A DNA stretch of 64,000 bases from assembly GCA_017307505.1 (NCBI GenBank), contig JAFKEE010000053.1, positions 1-64,000 on the forward strand. Direction: 5' to 3'. This document shows positions 23,355-32,209 of the stretch, in pieces; position 1 is the stretch's first letter, and each line of letters opens with the position of its first letter. This DNA is from Acidobacteriota bacterium. GTDB lineage: Bacteria; Acidobacteriota; Terriglobia; Bryobacterales; Bryobacteraceae. The position numbers and the translations under genes are program-made. The notes below the pieces were generated by a model, which worked only from the letters and a program-made list of their open reading frames with translations, searched no databases and was not told the DNA's origin.

Positions 23355-24983
23355 ATGGTCAGAGGCGGATTTACATCGATCTTAGCGGGGTTGGTCCTGC
23401 TGTCATGCAACGCGGCGATTTCACCGGTGTGGGCCCAGGAGGCGGGGTCTGAGCCGGTATTCAAAGTCTCAGTCGTCTCCAAGAACACGAAAGCGATCAA
23501 TTACAAGGTTCTGGGCGGGGCGACGCGAGTAGACCTGATCGGCACCGCGATCATGCCGGGGGCAGCCGGAAAGGCCAAGGTCGAGAGCAAGCAGAGCCGG
23601 ATCGACATCGATGCGAACGTCGAGAATCTGGACGCTCCTTCGAAGTTCGGCGCCGAGTACCTGACCTATGTGCTGTGGTCCATCTCCCCGGAAGGCCGGG
23701 CCACGAACCTGGGCGAAGTCCTGCTCGACAAGGGTAAGGGTAAGCTCTCTGTTTCCACTGACCTGCAGGTATTTGCGCTGATTGTGACGGCGGAGCCGTA
23801 CTTTGCGGTGCGCCAGCCCAGCGACCTGATCGTGCTCGAGAACGAGCTGCGAAAGGACACCAAGGGGCAGGTCTTCATTGTCGACACCAAGTACGAACTG
23901 CTGCAGAAGGGCCAGTATTCGCGGCTGCCGAACCCGCTGTCTCTGACGGTGGATACGAAGACATTCCCCCTGGAACTGTACGAGGCCCGTAACGCCCTGT
24001 TTATCGCCCAGGAGTTTGGGGCGGACAAGTATGCCGCGGACATCTACTCCAAAGCGAAAGGCGCTCTGCAGATGGCGGACAATGCGGTGCAACGGAAGCT
24101 GACGAGGGCCGACATCGCAACTTCGGCCCGGCAGGCCGTGCAGTTCGCGGAAGATGCCAGGGAACTGGCGATCCGGCGCCAGCAGGAAGAGGCTTTGTCG
24201 AACGAGCGGGCCGCCGCGGCGAAGCGGGAATCAGAAGCCAAGGCGCGCGCGGACGAGCAGGAACGCCAGCGGCGGCAGGCCGAAGCAGACCGCCAGGCGG
24301 AAGAGGCGCGCCGGGCGCTGGCCGACAAGCAGCGGATGGAGGCCGAACTGGCGGCTACGAAGGAAGCGGCGCGGCGGGCCGAGGCGGAGGCTGCCCGGCT
24401 GGCAGCCGAAGCAGCCCAGCGTCAGGCCGATGAAAACCGCGCGAAGGCGGAACAGGCTACGGCCGCGGCCGAGGCTGCAAAGGCCCAGGCCCTGGCTGAG
24501 CAGGAAAAGGCGCAAAAGCTGGCCGAGGCGGCTGAGCGCGAGAAGGCTGAACTGCGCGCGAAGCTGTTGCAGCAGTTCAACCAGATCCTGGAGACGAAGG
24601 ACTCCGAACGCGGGCTGGTGGTGAACCTGGGCGATGTGCTCTTCGATACGGGCAAATACACGATCCGGCCGCTGGCTCGTGAGAAGCTGGCCCGGCTGTC
24701 GGGCATTGTTCTGGCATACCCGGGCCTGAAGCTCGAGGCCGAGGGCCACACGGACAACATTGGCGGTGAGCAGTTCAACCAGAAGCTCTCCGAGCAGCGG
24801 GCGCAGACGGTAAGGGATTATCTGGTTTCGCAGGGGATTCCGGAGGCGAACGTCACGTCGACCGGCAAGGGATTCAGCATGCCGGTGGCTCCGAACGACA
24901 CGGCGGCCGGCCGGCAGAAGAACCGCCGCGTGGAGATCATTGTTTCGGGCGAAGTGATTGGAACGAAGATCGGCAGCAGGTAA
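23355..24983 (+). CDS. OmpA-family peptidoglycan-binding protein with a long coiled coil
   Basis: A 542-residue envelope protein. A signal peptide spans 1-27. A folded N-terminal region with a DUF4398-like helical part (about 200-270) follows. Residues about 270-410 are an Ala/Glu/Arg/Gln-rich coiled coil (AEAARLAAEAAQRQADENRAKAEQ type). The C-terminal OmpA domain (about 420-540) contains GDVLFDTGKYTIRP, EGHTDNIGG, LSEQRAQTVRDYL and GRQKNRRVEI, including the Asp and Arg that bind diaminopimelate. It probably tethers the outer membrane to murein across a spacer. TAACAT lies 6 nt before the ATG. Confidence 0.88.
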   Translation: MVRGGFTSILAGLVLLSCNAAISPVWAQEAGSEPVFKVSVVSKNTKAINYKVLGGATRVDLIGTAIMPGAAGKAKVESKQSRIDIDANVENLDAPSKFGAEYLTYVLWSISPEGRATNLGEVLLDKGKGKLSVSTDLQVFALIVTAEPYFAVRQPSDLIVLENELRKDTKGQVFIVDTKYELLQKGQYSRLPNPLSLTVDTKTFPLELYEARNALFIAQEFGADKYAADIYSKAKGALQMADNAVQRKLTRADIATSARQAVQFAEDARELAIRRQQEEALSNERAAAAKRESEAKARADEQERQRRQAEADRQAEEARRALADKQRMEAELAATKEAARRAEAEAARLAAEAAQRQADENRAKAEQATAAAEAAKAQALAEQEKAQKLAEAAEREKAELRAKLLQQFNQILETKDSERGLVVNLGDVLFDTGKYTIRPLAREKLARLSGIVLAYPGLKLEAEGHTDNIGGEQFNQKLSEQRAQTVRDYLVSQGIPEANVTSTGKGFSMPVAPNDTAAGRQKNRRVEIIVSGEVIGTKIGSR

Positions 24984-24992
24984 GCTGGGTTC

Positions 24993-25595
24993 TTGCCGAC
25001 CTATCGTGAAGAGTTAGTCGAATACATCCGGCGGGCAGCCCGCCCGGAAGACAAATACGGCCATCAACCGCGGCTCTACAGCCTCGCCTGCGAGGTGGGC
25101 CGCGGTTTGGCTTTTGATGACGATGTTGTGTTCGCGGCGGCGTGGCTGCACGATCTTGGGGTGTTTGTCGGACACCGGCCCGAGGACCCAGCCCTGCTGG
25201 CGCAGTGGGATCATGTCGCCTATACGGTGGAACGCGTGCCCGGCATCCTCTCCTCGGCCGGCTTCGATGCGACGAAGATCCCGGCGGTCCTTGAGGTCAT
25301 CCGGACGCATCAGCCGTTTGACGAGCCGGTGACGCTGGAAGCTGTGATTGTCCGGGACGCCGATATTCTCGAGCAGTTGGGTTCGATTGGAATCCTGCGC
25401 GCCGTGGCCAAGGTGGGGCGCGACACCCGCTATCCCACGTTTACGAGTGTGCGGGCCGTGCTCGAGAAAGCGGTCACGACGCTGCCTTCGAAGCTCCGCC
25501 TGGATTCGTCGAAGCGGCTGGCCGAGGGCAAGGTCCGGACGGTTGAGGTGTTTCTGCAGTCCCTGGCCGTTGAGGACCAGGGCGCGTTGTACTAA
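24993..25595 (+). CDS. HD-domain phosphohydrolase
   Basis: A 200-residue single-domain HD protein. Metal ligands are visible as H24 (GHQPRLYSLA), H53-D54 (AAWLHDLGVF) and a later Asp in VRDADILEQLGS. The family hydrolyses phosphomonoesters of nucleotides or related compounds; the substrate is unknown. It starts with TTG 9 nt after the OmpA-family gene, so it is probably in the same transcript. It converges with the GH106-like gene, 24 nt apart. Confidence 0.82.
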   Translation: MPTYREELVEYIRRAARPEDKYGHQPRLYSLACEVGRGLAFDDDVVFAAAWLHDLGVFVGHRPEDPALLAQWDHVAYTVERVPGILSSAGFDATKIPAVLEVIRTHQPFDEPVTLEAVIVRDADILEQLGSIGILRAVAKVGRDTRYPTFTSVRAVLEKAVTTLPSKLRLDSSKRLAEGKVRTVEVFLQSLAVEDQGALY

Positions 25596-25619
25596 CCGCG
25601 CCCCGATCCGGACGGGCCT

Positions 25620-28600
25620 TCAGCGCACACCGGCCGTGGAGACCGGGGCGGCGGCAGGCGCCGTCTTTTCAGCGATCACCGTGGGCGGGGTGATCAAACC
25701 ATAGTCCAGAATGTCGTAGGCTTTGCCGGCGGGCTGGTACTCCGGGAACTCGGCCCAGGCGGCCGGCCAGGCGCGCATGCGTGGCTTCGTGGGATTGTGG
25801 AACGGCCCGAACGTGTTGCGCGGTGTGGAGACGACCTTTATTCCCAGTGTGTGTTTACCGGGCGTCGCCGGAATCGAGGCAGCGTACGGCGGCCAGCCCA
25901 GGACCGCGGCCGGTTTGCCGTCCAGCAGGACCTCCGCCATCGATCCCTTCCAATCGTTCAGCTGGATGTGCAGGGCGTTGCTGCCTGCCGGCACTTCCAC
26001 GCCGGCGTCGTAGACGACGGAGCCCGAGTAGAACGGGTAGCCCTGCGCAGCCCAGGGTCCCAGTTCCAGCGCTTTCGCCGGTGCGAGCTGGAAGCCCTGT
26101 TTTGCGGGGATGGCCGCGAACTGGCCGGTGATGTAGATGTTCTCCAGTTCCATGTGCACGTCGAAGGGCTGGGCCGTGATCTGGACAAAGTTGACCCCTG
26201 GCTGAACCAGCGAGGCGATGGGCGCGGCCATCAGGTGCGGATCGAGCCAGCGCTGGGCGGTCTTGAAGTCCACCGGTCTTCCATTCAGGGTGATGCGGTA
26301 GAGTTCCGGCGTTTCGACCGCCAGGCGCAGGGAGGCGGTGTCGACTTCCAGGCCGACCTCGAAGCGGAAGGTGGCCCGGAAGCCGGATTTCGCGTCGAAG
26401 TGGTTGCGGTCGAGCACGGACCTTTTGAATTGGACGGCGTTGTCCCAGGCCGGGCGCTCGAAGCCGTGGCGCTGCCAGATGAGCCAGTTGGCGCGCCACG
26501 TGTTGATGTTCTCCCAGGACTCGGCGCCGACGGTGAGGTCGCAGTAGTCGAGCGCCAGGACGTTGGCGGAGTCGGGCTTGGCCTGCCACTTGGGTTCAGG
26601 GATGGGCGTTCGGGTGGCAGCCACCGCCGGAACTGGGTTGGCGGCGGCGGCGCGGGCGATGAGCAGCAGGGAAGCCGCAGGAGCGAGTTCAACCGGGAAG
26701 GTAGCCTTGCCGGCGGCGGGTGTCCACTGGGCAGGCACGGTGCTGCCAGTTGCCGTGTCCCAGGCCTCCAACGAGGCGGCATCGACAGTGGCCGAGGTCT
26801 TCACCGTGGCCAGGCCGCTGTTGGTGAGGAAGAGGACCCGGTCGCCGTTGGGAAGGAAGCGCTCAGAGAAACCGATGGAGGCGGGGACGGCGCTGGAGAA
26901 GGTGATGCGCGGCGCCAGTCGGCGCTGGAGTTCAGAGAGTAGCGCGGCGTTGGAGTCCACATCGTGCCACTGGGCTCGGTAACGGGTCTTGAGCGCCTGG
27001 GGCGCCTCGCTGGGGCGGCCGTCGACATAGGCCGGTGCTGGCGAAAGAGAGAGGATCTCCCCGCCGGCTGCGAGCCACTGCTCCAGGACGGGCAGAGTCT
27101 GCTTGCGGAGGTTGGTGAGATCGGGCGGCAGGATGAGCAGGTCGTAGGAGGCCTGGCCGACGGTGAGCTTCCGGTTGGCGACCTTGCCGAACCATTCGAG
27201 CATGTACTCGTCGCCGAGGTCGTAGTCCACCTGGTGTCCGGCCAGGAACTGGTTGAGGGCCGCGTTGTTTCTGCGCATGCGGTCGAGTTCCGGAGTCGCG
27301 GCCGCGCGGCGGGCGTAGAGAAAGCCGCTGGTGGTCTGCTGCAGCACGAGGGCGCGGTTGTGCGGGGTGGTGAGGCTGTTCAGATAAGAGACGCGGGCCA
27401 GGTGGTCATTGTGCGTGCGGTAGTAGGGGAACCAGGCGGAGACGTCGCTGAAGCTTTGCGGGTGGTCGCGTTTGCGGGCTCCGCGGACGGTGGTGAAGCT
27501 GAGGTGCTGGTCCATGAAGTTGATGCCGTGGACCATGAGCCAGTCGCCGAAGCGTTTGTAGTGTTCGAAGGTGCTGTCCCAGCCGGCGACGCCGTAGGCT
27601 TCGCAGAAGGCGCGGCGGCCGAGCTGGTGTGACACGCTGGCCACCTGTTTGATGGTGAACAGCATGTGGGGATCCTCGCCGGTGAGGCGCAGATTGGTGC
27701 CTTCCAGCATGTCGATGCCGGGCACGTGTTCAAAGGCGTAGAGCGAGGCGTCAGCGGGCGTGATCCAGGGCGCGGGCCACTCGTGCTCCATCCAATGTCC
27801 GGTGAACTGCAGGCCGTTGCGGTCGCACCAGTCGAACATGGGCGCCATGAAGTTCTCTTTCCAGAGGTCGTGCAGGGTCTGCCAGTAGTCGAAGCGGACC
27901 TTTCGGAATTCGCCGGTGTCCCAGTAGAGGGACGCGATGTGATCGGCGAGGTCATAGCCGTTGCGGAGGCGGAACTGGGAGAGCGTCTGGAAGCTGAGGG
28001 GCAGGGCATTCCTGGCGTTGTCGTAGGCGCCACCGGTGGCCAGCAGCGGTTCGTCGGTGAAGGCCCATTTCACGCTTTTGCCGAAGTCGGTGCCGATTTC
28101 GCGTTTGTAGGCTTCGTAGGTGGTCTTGAGGAAGAGCGGCGTGGTGCGCGGGTTGGTGAGATCGACGTAAGGGAATTCGCCGGTCCAGGGGTTGCCGGAG
28201 GCGCGGCGCAGACGGAAGGCGACGACGGACTCACCCTGTTCGACATCCTGCTTCGAGAAGACACGGCGGGCTGAAGTGACGGCTCCGGCGGAATCTTTCT
28301 TCACGGCAAAGAAGGCGACGACGAGCGGATTGGAGGAGACGGCCGAGGCGGGTTGGTCGACTTCGGCGACGACGAATTGGGAGGCGGTGTCGGGCGCCTC
28401 GGCGGGTACGTGGCCGCCGGCGAAGCCTGACGGGTAAGAGTTCTCGTCATAAATGTTGACGAGGAGGCCGAGGCGTTTGCCCTCTTCCAGGGCGACGCGC
28501 CAGAGGCGGAACCAGTCGGTGCCAAGGTATTCGGTAATGAGGCCGGGCCGCGGGTGGATGAAAACACCCCCGAAGCCCTGCTTCTTGTAGCCGGCCAGCA

Positions 28601-28805
28601 TCTGGCGGATGCGGGGCTCGCTCATCTCGTCGTTCCAGACCCAGAGTGGCATGGGCCGGTAGTCGGCCGGCGGATCAGCGAAGTGCTGACGGAGCTCCTG
28701 CAGAGTCGCGGGTGGACGGGGCGGCAGCGCCTTGGGATGCAGGGAGGGTTGCTGGGCCTGAGCGAACGCGGCCAGGAGGGGGAGGACGGTGAGGAGATAG
28801 CGCAT
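25620..28805 (-). CDS. Secreted GH106-like glycoside hydrolase (alpha-L-rhamnosidase family)
   Basis: A 1061-residue exported enzyme with signal peptide 1-17. The N-terminal catalytic part has the family features PMPLWVWNDEM, GFGGVFIHPRPGLITEYLG and NIYDENSYPSGFAGG, later GHWMEHEWPAPW and AFCEAYGVAGWDS. The C-terminal third is beta-sandwich (jelly-roll) with QNWKG-like carbohydrate-binding strands. GH106 enzymes remove terminal rhamnose from pectin (rhamnogalacturonan) or plant glycosides; specificity cannot be read from sequence. It diverges from the GH43-like gene over a 52-nt gap, so the two are probably co-regulated. A GAGG ribosome binding site is 6 nt before the ATG. Confidence 0.82.
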   Translation of the reverse strand: MRYLLTVLPLLAAFAQAQQPSLHPKALPPRPPATLQELRQHFADPPADYRPMPLWVWNDEMSEPRIRQMLAGYKKQGFGGVFIHPRPGLITEYLGTDWFRLWRVALEEGKRLGLLVNIYDENSYPSGFAGGHVPAEAPDTASQFVVAEVDQPASAVSSNPLVVAFFAVKKDSAGAVTSARRVFSKQDVEQGESVVAFRLRRASGNPWTGEFPYVDLTNPRTTPLFLKTTYEAYKREIGTDFGKSVKWAFTDEPLLATGGAYDNARNALPLSFQTLSQFRLRNGYDLADHIASLYWDTGEFRKVRFDYWQTLHDLWKENFMAPMFDWCDRNGLQFTGHWMEHEWPAPWITPADASLYAFEHVPGIDMLEGTNLRLTGEDPHMLFTIKQVASVSHQLGRRAFCEAYGVAGWDSTFEHYKRFGDWLMVHGINFMDQHLSFTTVRGARKRDHPQSFSDVSAWFPYYRTHNDHLARVSYLNSLTTPHNRALVLQQTTSGFLYARRAAATPELDRMRRNNAALNQFLAGHQVDYDLGDEYMLEWFGKVANRKLTVGQASYDLLILPPDLTNLRKQTLPVLEQWLAAGGEILSLSPAPAYVDGRPSEAPQALKTRYRAQWHDVDSNAALLSELQRRLAPRITFSSAVPASIGFSERFLPNGDRVLFLTNSGLATVKTSATVDAASLEAWDTATGSTVPAQWTPAAGKATFPVELAPAASLLLIARAAAANPVPAVAATRTPIPEPKWQAKPDSANVLALDYCDLTVGAESWENINTWRANWLIWQRHGFERPAWDNAVQFKRSVLDRNHFDAKSGFRATFRFEVGLEVDTASLRLAVETPELYRITLNGRPVDFKTAQRWLDPHLMAAPIASLVQPGVNFVQITAQPFDVHMELENIYITGQFAAIPAKQGFQLAPAKALELGPWAAQGYPFYSGSVVYDAGVEVPAGSNALHIQLNDWKGSMAEVLLDGKPAAVLGWPPYAASIPATPGKHTLGIKVVSTPRNTFGPFHNPTKPRMRAWPAAWAEFPEYQPAGKAYDILDYGLITPPTVIAEKTAPAAAPVSTAGVR

Positions 28806-28857
28806 GACTGCCTCGGCGCTTCGATGCTATCAGGATTCAAGGTAGATTGAGTAGAGT

Positions 28858-29898
28858 ATGCGGATCCTAATCTCCTTTGTATTGGCGGCCGGATTGTGGG
28901 CGCAAGGACAGCGGACGGCGTTCGAGCCCGGTGCGGTGTGGCCGGAGACGGAAGGTAAGCCCATTCAGGCCCACGGCGGCGGGATCCTGCTGCACCAGGG
29001 CGTCTACTACTGGTATGGCGAGGACAAGACGCTGGGGAACTTCAACCGCACGGGCGTGGCGGTGTACTCCTCCAAGGACCTGATGAACTGGAAGCGCGAG
29101 GGGCTGGCGCTGCCCAAGGATGGAGTGCCGGAACTGTTCCGCGAGTCCGGTGTGTGCGAGCGGCCGAAGGTCCTCTATAACAAGCGCACGAAGAAGTTCG
29201 TGATGTGGATGCATCTCGACGATAAGCCGTACGCGGTGGCCAGCGCCGGTGTCGCCGTTTCGGATACGCCGGTGGGCCCGTTCCACTTTGAGGGCTATTC
29301 GCGGCCGGTGAAGTTCGATTTCGGATATCCCGAGAAAGACCGGACGAACCAGAAGGAACTGGGCGGGACGTACCGGGACATGAACCTGTTCCTGGATGAG
29401 GACGGGCGCGCGTATGCGTTCTACTCCTCCGAAGACAACTGGACCATGTATGTGGTGCGGCTGAACGCCGAGTTCACGGGTCCGGAGCTGCCGGTGCTGC
29501 AGGGCAAGACGTGGCAGCGGATTCTGGTGAAGGATCAGCGGGAGGGGCCGGCTCCCTTTAAGTACAAGGGCAAGTACTACCTGTTCAGCTCGGCGTGTAC
29601 AGGATGGAAACCGAACCGGGCGTCGTACGCGGTGGCGGAGAATATCCTGGGTCCGTGGACGGTGAAGGGGGATCCCAGCGTGGGGCCGGAGGCCGAGACG
29701 ACATTCCGGTCGCAGAGCACCTACGTGCTGCCGGCTCCGGGCAAGCGCAAGGATGCCTTTATCTTTATGGCCGACAGGTGGAATCCGGAGAAGCTGCAGG
29801 ACTCGCGGTATGTGTGGCTGCCGTTTGTGGTGCAGTCGGGGGACAAGATCGAGCTGAAGTGGGCGGACCGGTGGGATTGGTCGGTGTTTTCGAAATGA
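28858..29898 (+). CDS. Secreted GH43-like glycoside hydrolase (galactanase-type subfamily)
   Basis: A 346-residue exported five-bladed propeller with signal peptide 1-15. The N-terminal blade reads IQAHGGGILLHQGVYYWYGE, as in exo-beta-1,3-galactanase-type GH43 members. CERPKVLYNKRTKKFVMWMH and GTYRDMNLFLDEDGRAYAFYSSED follow (the latter with the conserved RDMN). Such subfamilies act on arabinogalactan side chains, and some lack the usual Asp base, which appears replaced here by AHGG. The divergent GH106-like neighbour suggests plant cell wall glycan use. TAGATT lies 9 nt before the ATG. Confidence 0.85.
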   Translation: MRILISFVLAAGLWAQGQRTAFEPGAVWPETEGKPIQAHGGGILLHQGVYYWYGEDKTLGNFNRTGVAVYSSKDLMNWKREGLALPKDGVPELFRESGVCERPKVLYNKRTKKFVMWMHLDDKPYAVASAGVAVSDTPVGPFHFEGYSRPVKFDFGYPEKDRTNQKELGGTYRDMNLFLDEDGRAYAFYSSEDNWTMYVVRLNAEFTGPELPVLQGKTWQRILVKDQREGPAPFKYKGKYYLFSSACTGWKPNRASYAVAENILGPWTVKGDPSVGPEAETTFRSQSTYVLPAPGKRKDAFIFMADRWNPEKLQDSRYVWLPFVVQSGDKIELKWADRWDWSVFSK

Positions 29899-29899
29899 A

Positions 29900-29925
29900 G
29901 CGGAGCCGCGCTGCGGCGGCTCCGC
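29900..29925. terminator. Bidirectional hairpin between convergent genes
   Basis: A perfect 10-bp GC-rich stem (29900-29909 with 29916-29925) has a 6-nt loop. It starts at the GH43 gene end and precedes the convergent gene end at 29937. No T-run. Confidence 0.6.
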
Positions 29926-29936
29926 GAGTCTGAGGG

Positions 29937-30404
29937 CTACTGTTTCTCGAGAATCAACTTGTTGTCCATCTCGCCCATGTCGCTGGAGAAGTGGCGATTG
30001 ACGGTGAGGGTTTTGCCGTCTTCTGAGAGTTTCCAGCGATCGACCATGGTGAAATCATTGTCACCGAACTTGCCTTTGCTGGTGATGATCAGGACGTCGC
30101 CATCCCACTTGAGCACGCTCTTCACGGGATTGCCGCGCATGTCGTTGGTGTACTCTTTGCCGTCGGTGGTGTACTCGCGCTCGAACTCCATGTCACCCAT
30201 GTCGCTGGACTGTTTCATGGCGATCTTGATCTTGGGTTCGTCGTGAGTGACGGCCTGGGTCATGCTGTTGGGGGCCGGAAACTGGCCGAAGTCGCTCTTG
30301 GAAGTATTCAGCTTCCAGGACCCGGTGAAATTAGGGGCGGCGGCGGCGAAGGCGGTGGTTATGAACGCCAGGACGATGCCGGTAAGCAGTGTACGTTTGC
30401 GCAT
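29937..30404 (-). CDS. Small secreted lipocalin-like protein
   Basis: A 155-residue exported protein (signal 1-22, ending AAAA). The mature part is all beta, beginning PNFTGSWKLNTSKSDFGQFP, which is the common start of acidobacterial lipocalin/DUF-type periplasmic proteins. Repeated strands with DGKEYTND, LIITSKGKF and DRWKLSEDGKTLTVNRHF follow. Ligand unknown. A GAGGAA ribosome binding site precedes the ATG. It is transcribed apart from the GH genes. Confidence 0.7.
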   Translation of the reverse strand: MRKRTLLTGIVLAFITTAFAAAAPNFTGSWKLNTSKSDFGQFPAPNSMTQAVTHDEPKIKIAMKQSSDMGDMEFEREYTTDGKEYTNDMRGNPVKSVLKWDGDVLIITSKGKFGDNDFTMVDRWKLSEDGKTLTVNRHFSSDMGEMDNKLILEKQ

Positions 30405-30549
30405 GCAGGTTCCTCGTTGCGGACGCGGCTTTAGCCCGATGGACGGACCGGGCTGCCTGATAGCGTATTGGTATTGGGGCCGGGCGTCAAACTATCGAAG
30501 GGCGGCCGGAAGGCGTTCGATATCCGAGCCAAGCCCCAGGAACAGGCCG

Positions 30550-32121
30550 TTAGCGTGAATTGGCCGCGCGGACATTGAGGATGACACGCCGGTAGGAGGT
30601 CAGCCGGGGCGAACCTTCGTCGGTCACCGCGAGAATGATGTGGGCGACGCCCGTGCCGGAGCAGCGGCCCACGCCGGGCAGCCAAAGCGGGCGGCAGGCC
30701 GCCGTGGGGTTGACCACGGCCTTCGCGGTGTCCGCGCCGGTGAGCGTGACCGCGGCCAGATTCGAGCCCGCGCTGCCTGCCTCCCCATAGTGGAACCAGG
30801 TGAAGTGCAACTTCTGGCCGTCGGGGTCCGTGCTTTGCGAGGCATCCAGCGTCACAGGTTGGCCTACCACGGCGTCGATGACCAGGGGTGCTGTGCCGGC
30901 CTGTCCGTTCACCACCAGTTGGGGGTTGTGATTGGCGTGGGCGAAATCGGCAAAGGTCCAATCCATGCGGGCGGCGAAGTCGTTCTGGTAGGCGTCGCGC
31001 CAGCGCCAGACGGTGGCGTGGTCCGAGATGTATTCCTTGCCGTCGACACCGGTGACCGTGTCCTGGGAGGTCACCCGGGCGAAGAGGTCGCCGCCCTGGG
31101 TCCAGATCGCATGAGTCTCCCCATAGGGCTGCCGGAAGATGTAGCGGCCGCCCCAGCCGCCCCAGTCGGGCCGGCGGTAGGAGTTCAGTCCATTATCAAG
31201 GAGACTGAGGAACGAGGGGGTGTCGCCTTCCATAATGAAGGCGAACTTCGGGTAGAGTTTGCCCAGCGGGCCTTTGCTGCGAATGTTGGCGTCGAGCCAC
31301 TCGTTGGTCACTACGGCTCCGTTGGCTCCGGCGCAATTGCGGTAGTAAACGTCGCCGCTGATGCCGGTCCAGGTGGCGTAGTAGTATTCGCCGCTGGTGG
31401 GCGTGGAAGGCAGGACGATATACGACAGAGCAGGGAATTCGCGACGGATCCAGGGGCCGGCGTCGTCCTGATCGGAGATGGAGTAGACGAGCAGCTTCTC
31501 CACGAACTTCTGCAGGGCCGCGCCATCTCGCGTTGAACGTACATGAATCAGTGCCTGGGCGAGAGTGTTGGCTCCGCCCCACACGCTGATCCAGAGCGGG
31601 CGAGGGTCGTTGCGGTCGGCTGCCCGAATGATTGCTTCCGCGCCGGCTGACATCTTCCCCGTCCCTGTTGCGGCCATGCCATAGCCGGTCTGGCCGGTGA
31701 AGATGAGGCGGTCGAGATCTTCCGCGGAAGGCCACCCGGCGGCGTGTTTCAGCAGGTTGGGGCGGACCTCGCCATAGGCCTTCACCAGCGTGTGCATGGT
31801 TTCGGGATGGACGACGGCCTTCTGCCAGGTGGAGGTCGTGGCGACGATGCCTTCCACCTCGAGCTGATTCGAATAGAGCAGGAACCGGATGAGCGACATC
31901 TGGTCGTCGGGTTCGTTGCCGATGTCGCTGAGGACGATGACGCGCGGGTGGCCGGTGAAGTTGTCCACCGGCGGTATGAGCTGGGGCTGGGCGGCCAGTG
32001 GGGCGAAGCCCGCCAGAGCGAGGGCGGCGAACAGGAACCGGGCGAAGGATTGCGTCCTGGGAAGGCAGCGATGATCCTTCGCTGTTCCTGTTCTTTGAGA
32101 GGCATTTCCATCCGGCTGCAT
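30550..32121 (-). CDS. Secreted DUF1593 (nucleoside-hydrolase-like) protein
   Basis: A 523-residue exported protein. The signal is SFARFLFAALALAGFAPLAAQ (residues about 25-45). The N-terminal DUF1593 domain opens with RVIVLSDIGNEPDDQMSLIRFL, like the Asp-rich calcium motif of nucleoside hydrolases, and continues with ISVWGGANTLAQAL and GDTPSFLSLLDNGL. The C-terminal part (about 400-520) is Ig/cadherin-like (VTLDASQSTDPDGQKLHFTW). Family members occur in polysaccharide-degradation loci; activity is not established. ATG 32121 has AGGAG 10 nt upstream; earlier in-frame sequence is not signal-like. Confidence 0.82.
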   Translation of the reverse strand: MQPDGNASQRTGTAKDHRCLPRTQSFARFLFAALALAGFAPLAAQPQLIPPVDNFTGHPRVIVLSDIGNEPDDQMSLIRFLLYSNQLEVEGIVATTSTWQKAVVHPETMHTLVKAYGEVRPNLLKHAAGWPSAEDLDRLIFTGQTGYGMAATGTGKMSAGAEAIIRAADRNDPRPLWISVWGGANTLAQALIHVRSTRDGAALQKFVEKLLVYSISDQDDAGPWIRREFPALSYIVLPSTPTSGEYYYATWTGISGDVYYRNCAGANGAVVTNEWLDANIRSKGPLGKLYPKFAFIMEGDTPSFLSLLDNGLNSYRRPDWGGWGGRYIFRQPYGETHAIWTQGGDLFARVTSQDTVTGVDGKEYISDHATVWRWRDAYQNDFAARMDWTFADFAHANHNPQLVVNGQAGTAPLVIDAVVGQPVTLDASQSTDPDGQKLHFTWFHYGEAGSAGSNLAAVTLTGADTAKAVVNPTAACRPLWLPGVGRCSGTGVAHIILAVTDEGSPRLTSYRRVILNVRAANSR

Positions 32122-32209
32122 AGAGTGACTGCTCCTGGGGTTCGCGAACCCAGGGCTTACTCTATGACATCCATGGAGACAATTCCAGTTGCCGCCCAGG
32201 ACCGGCGGG

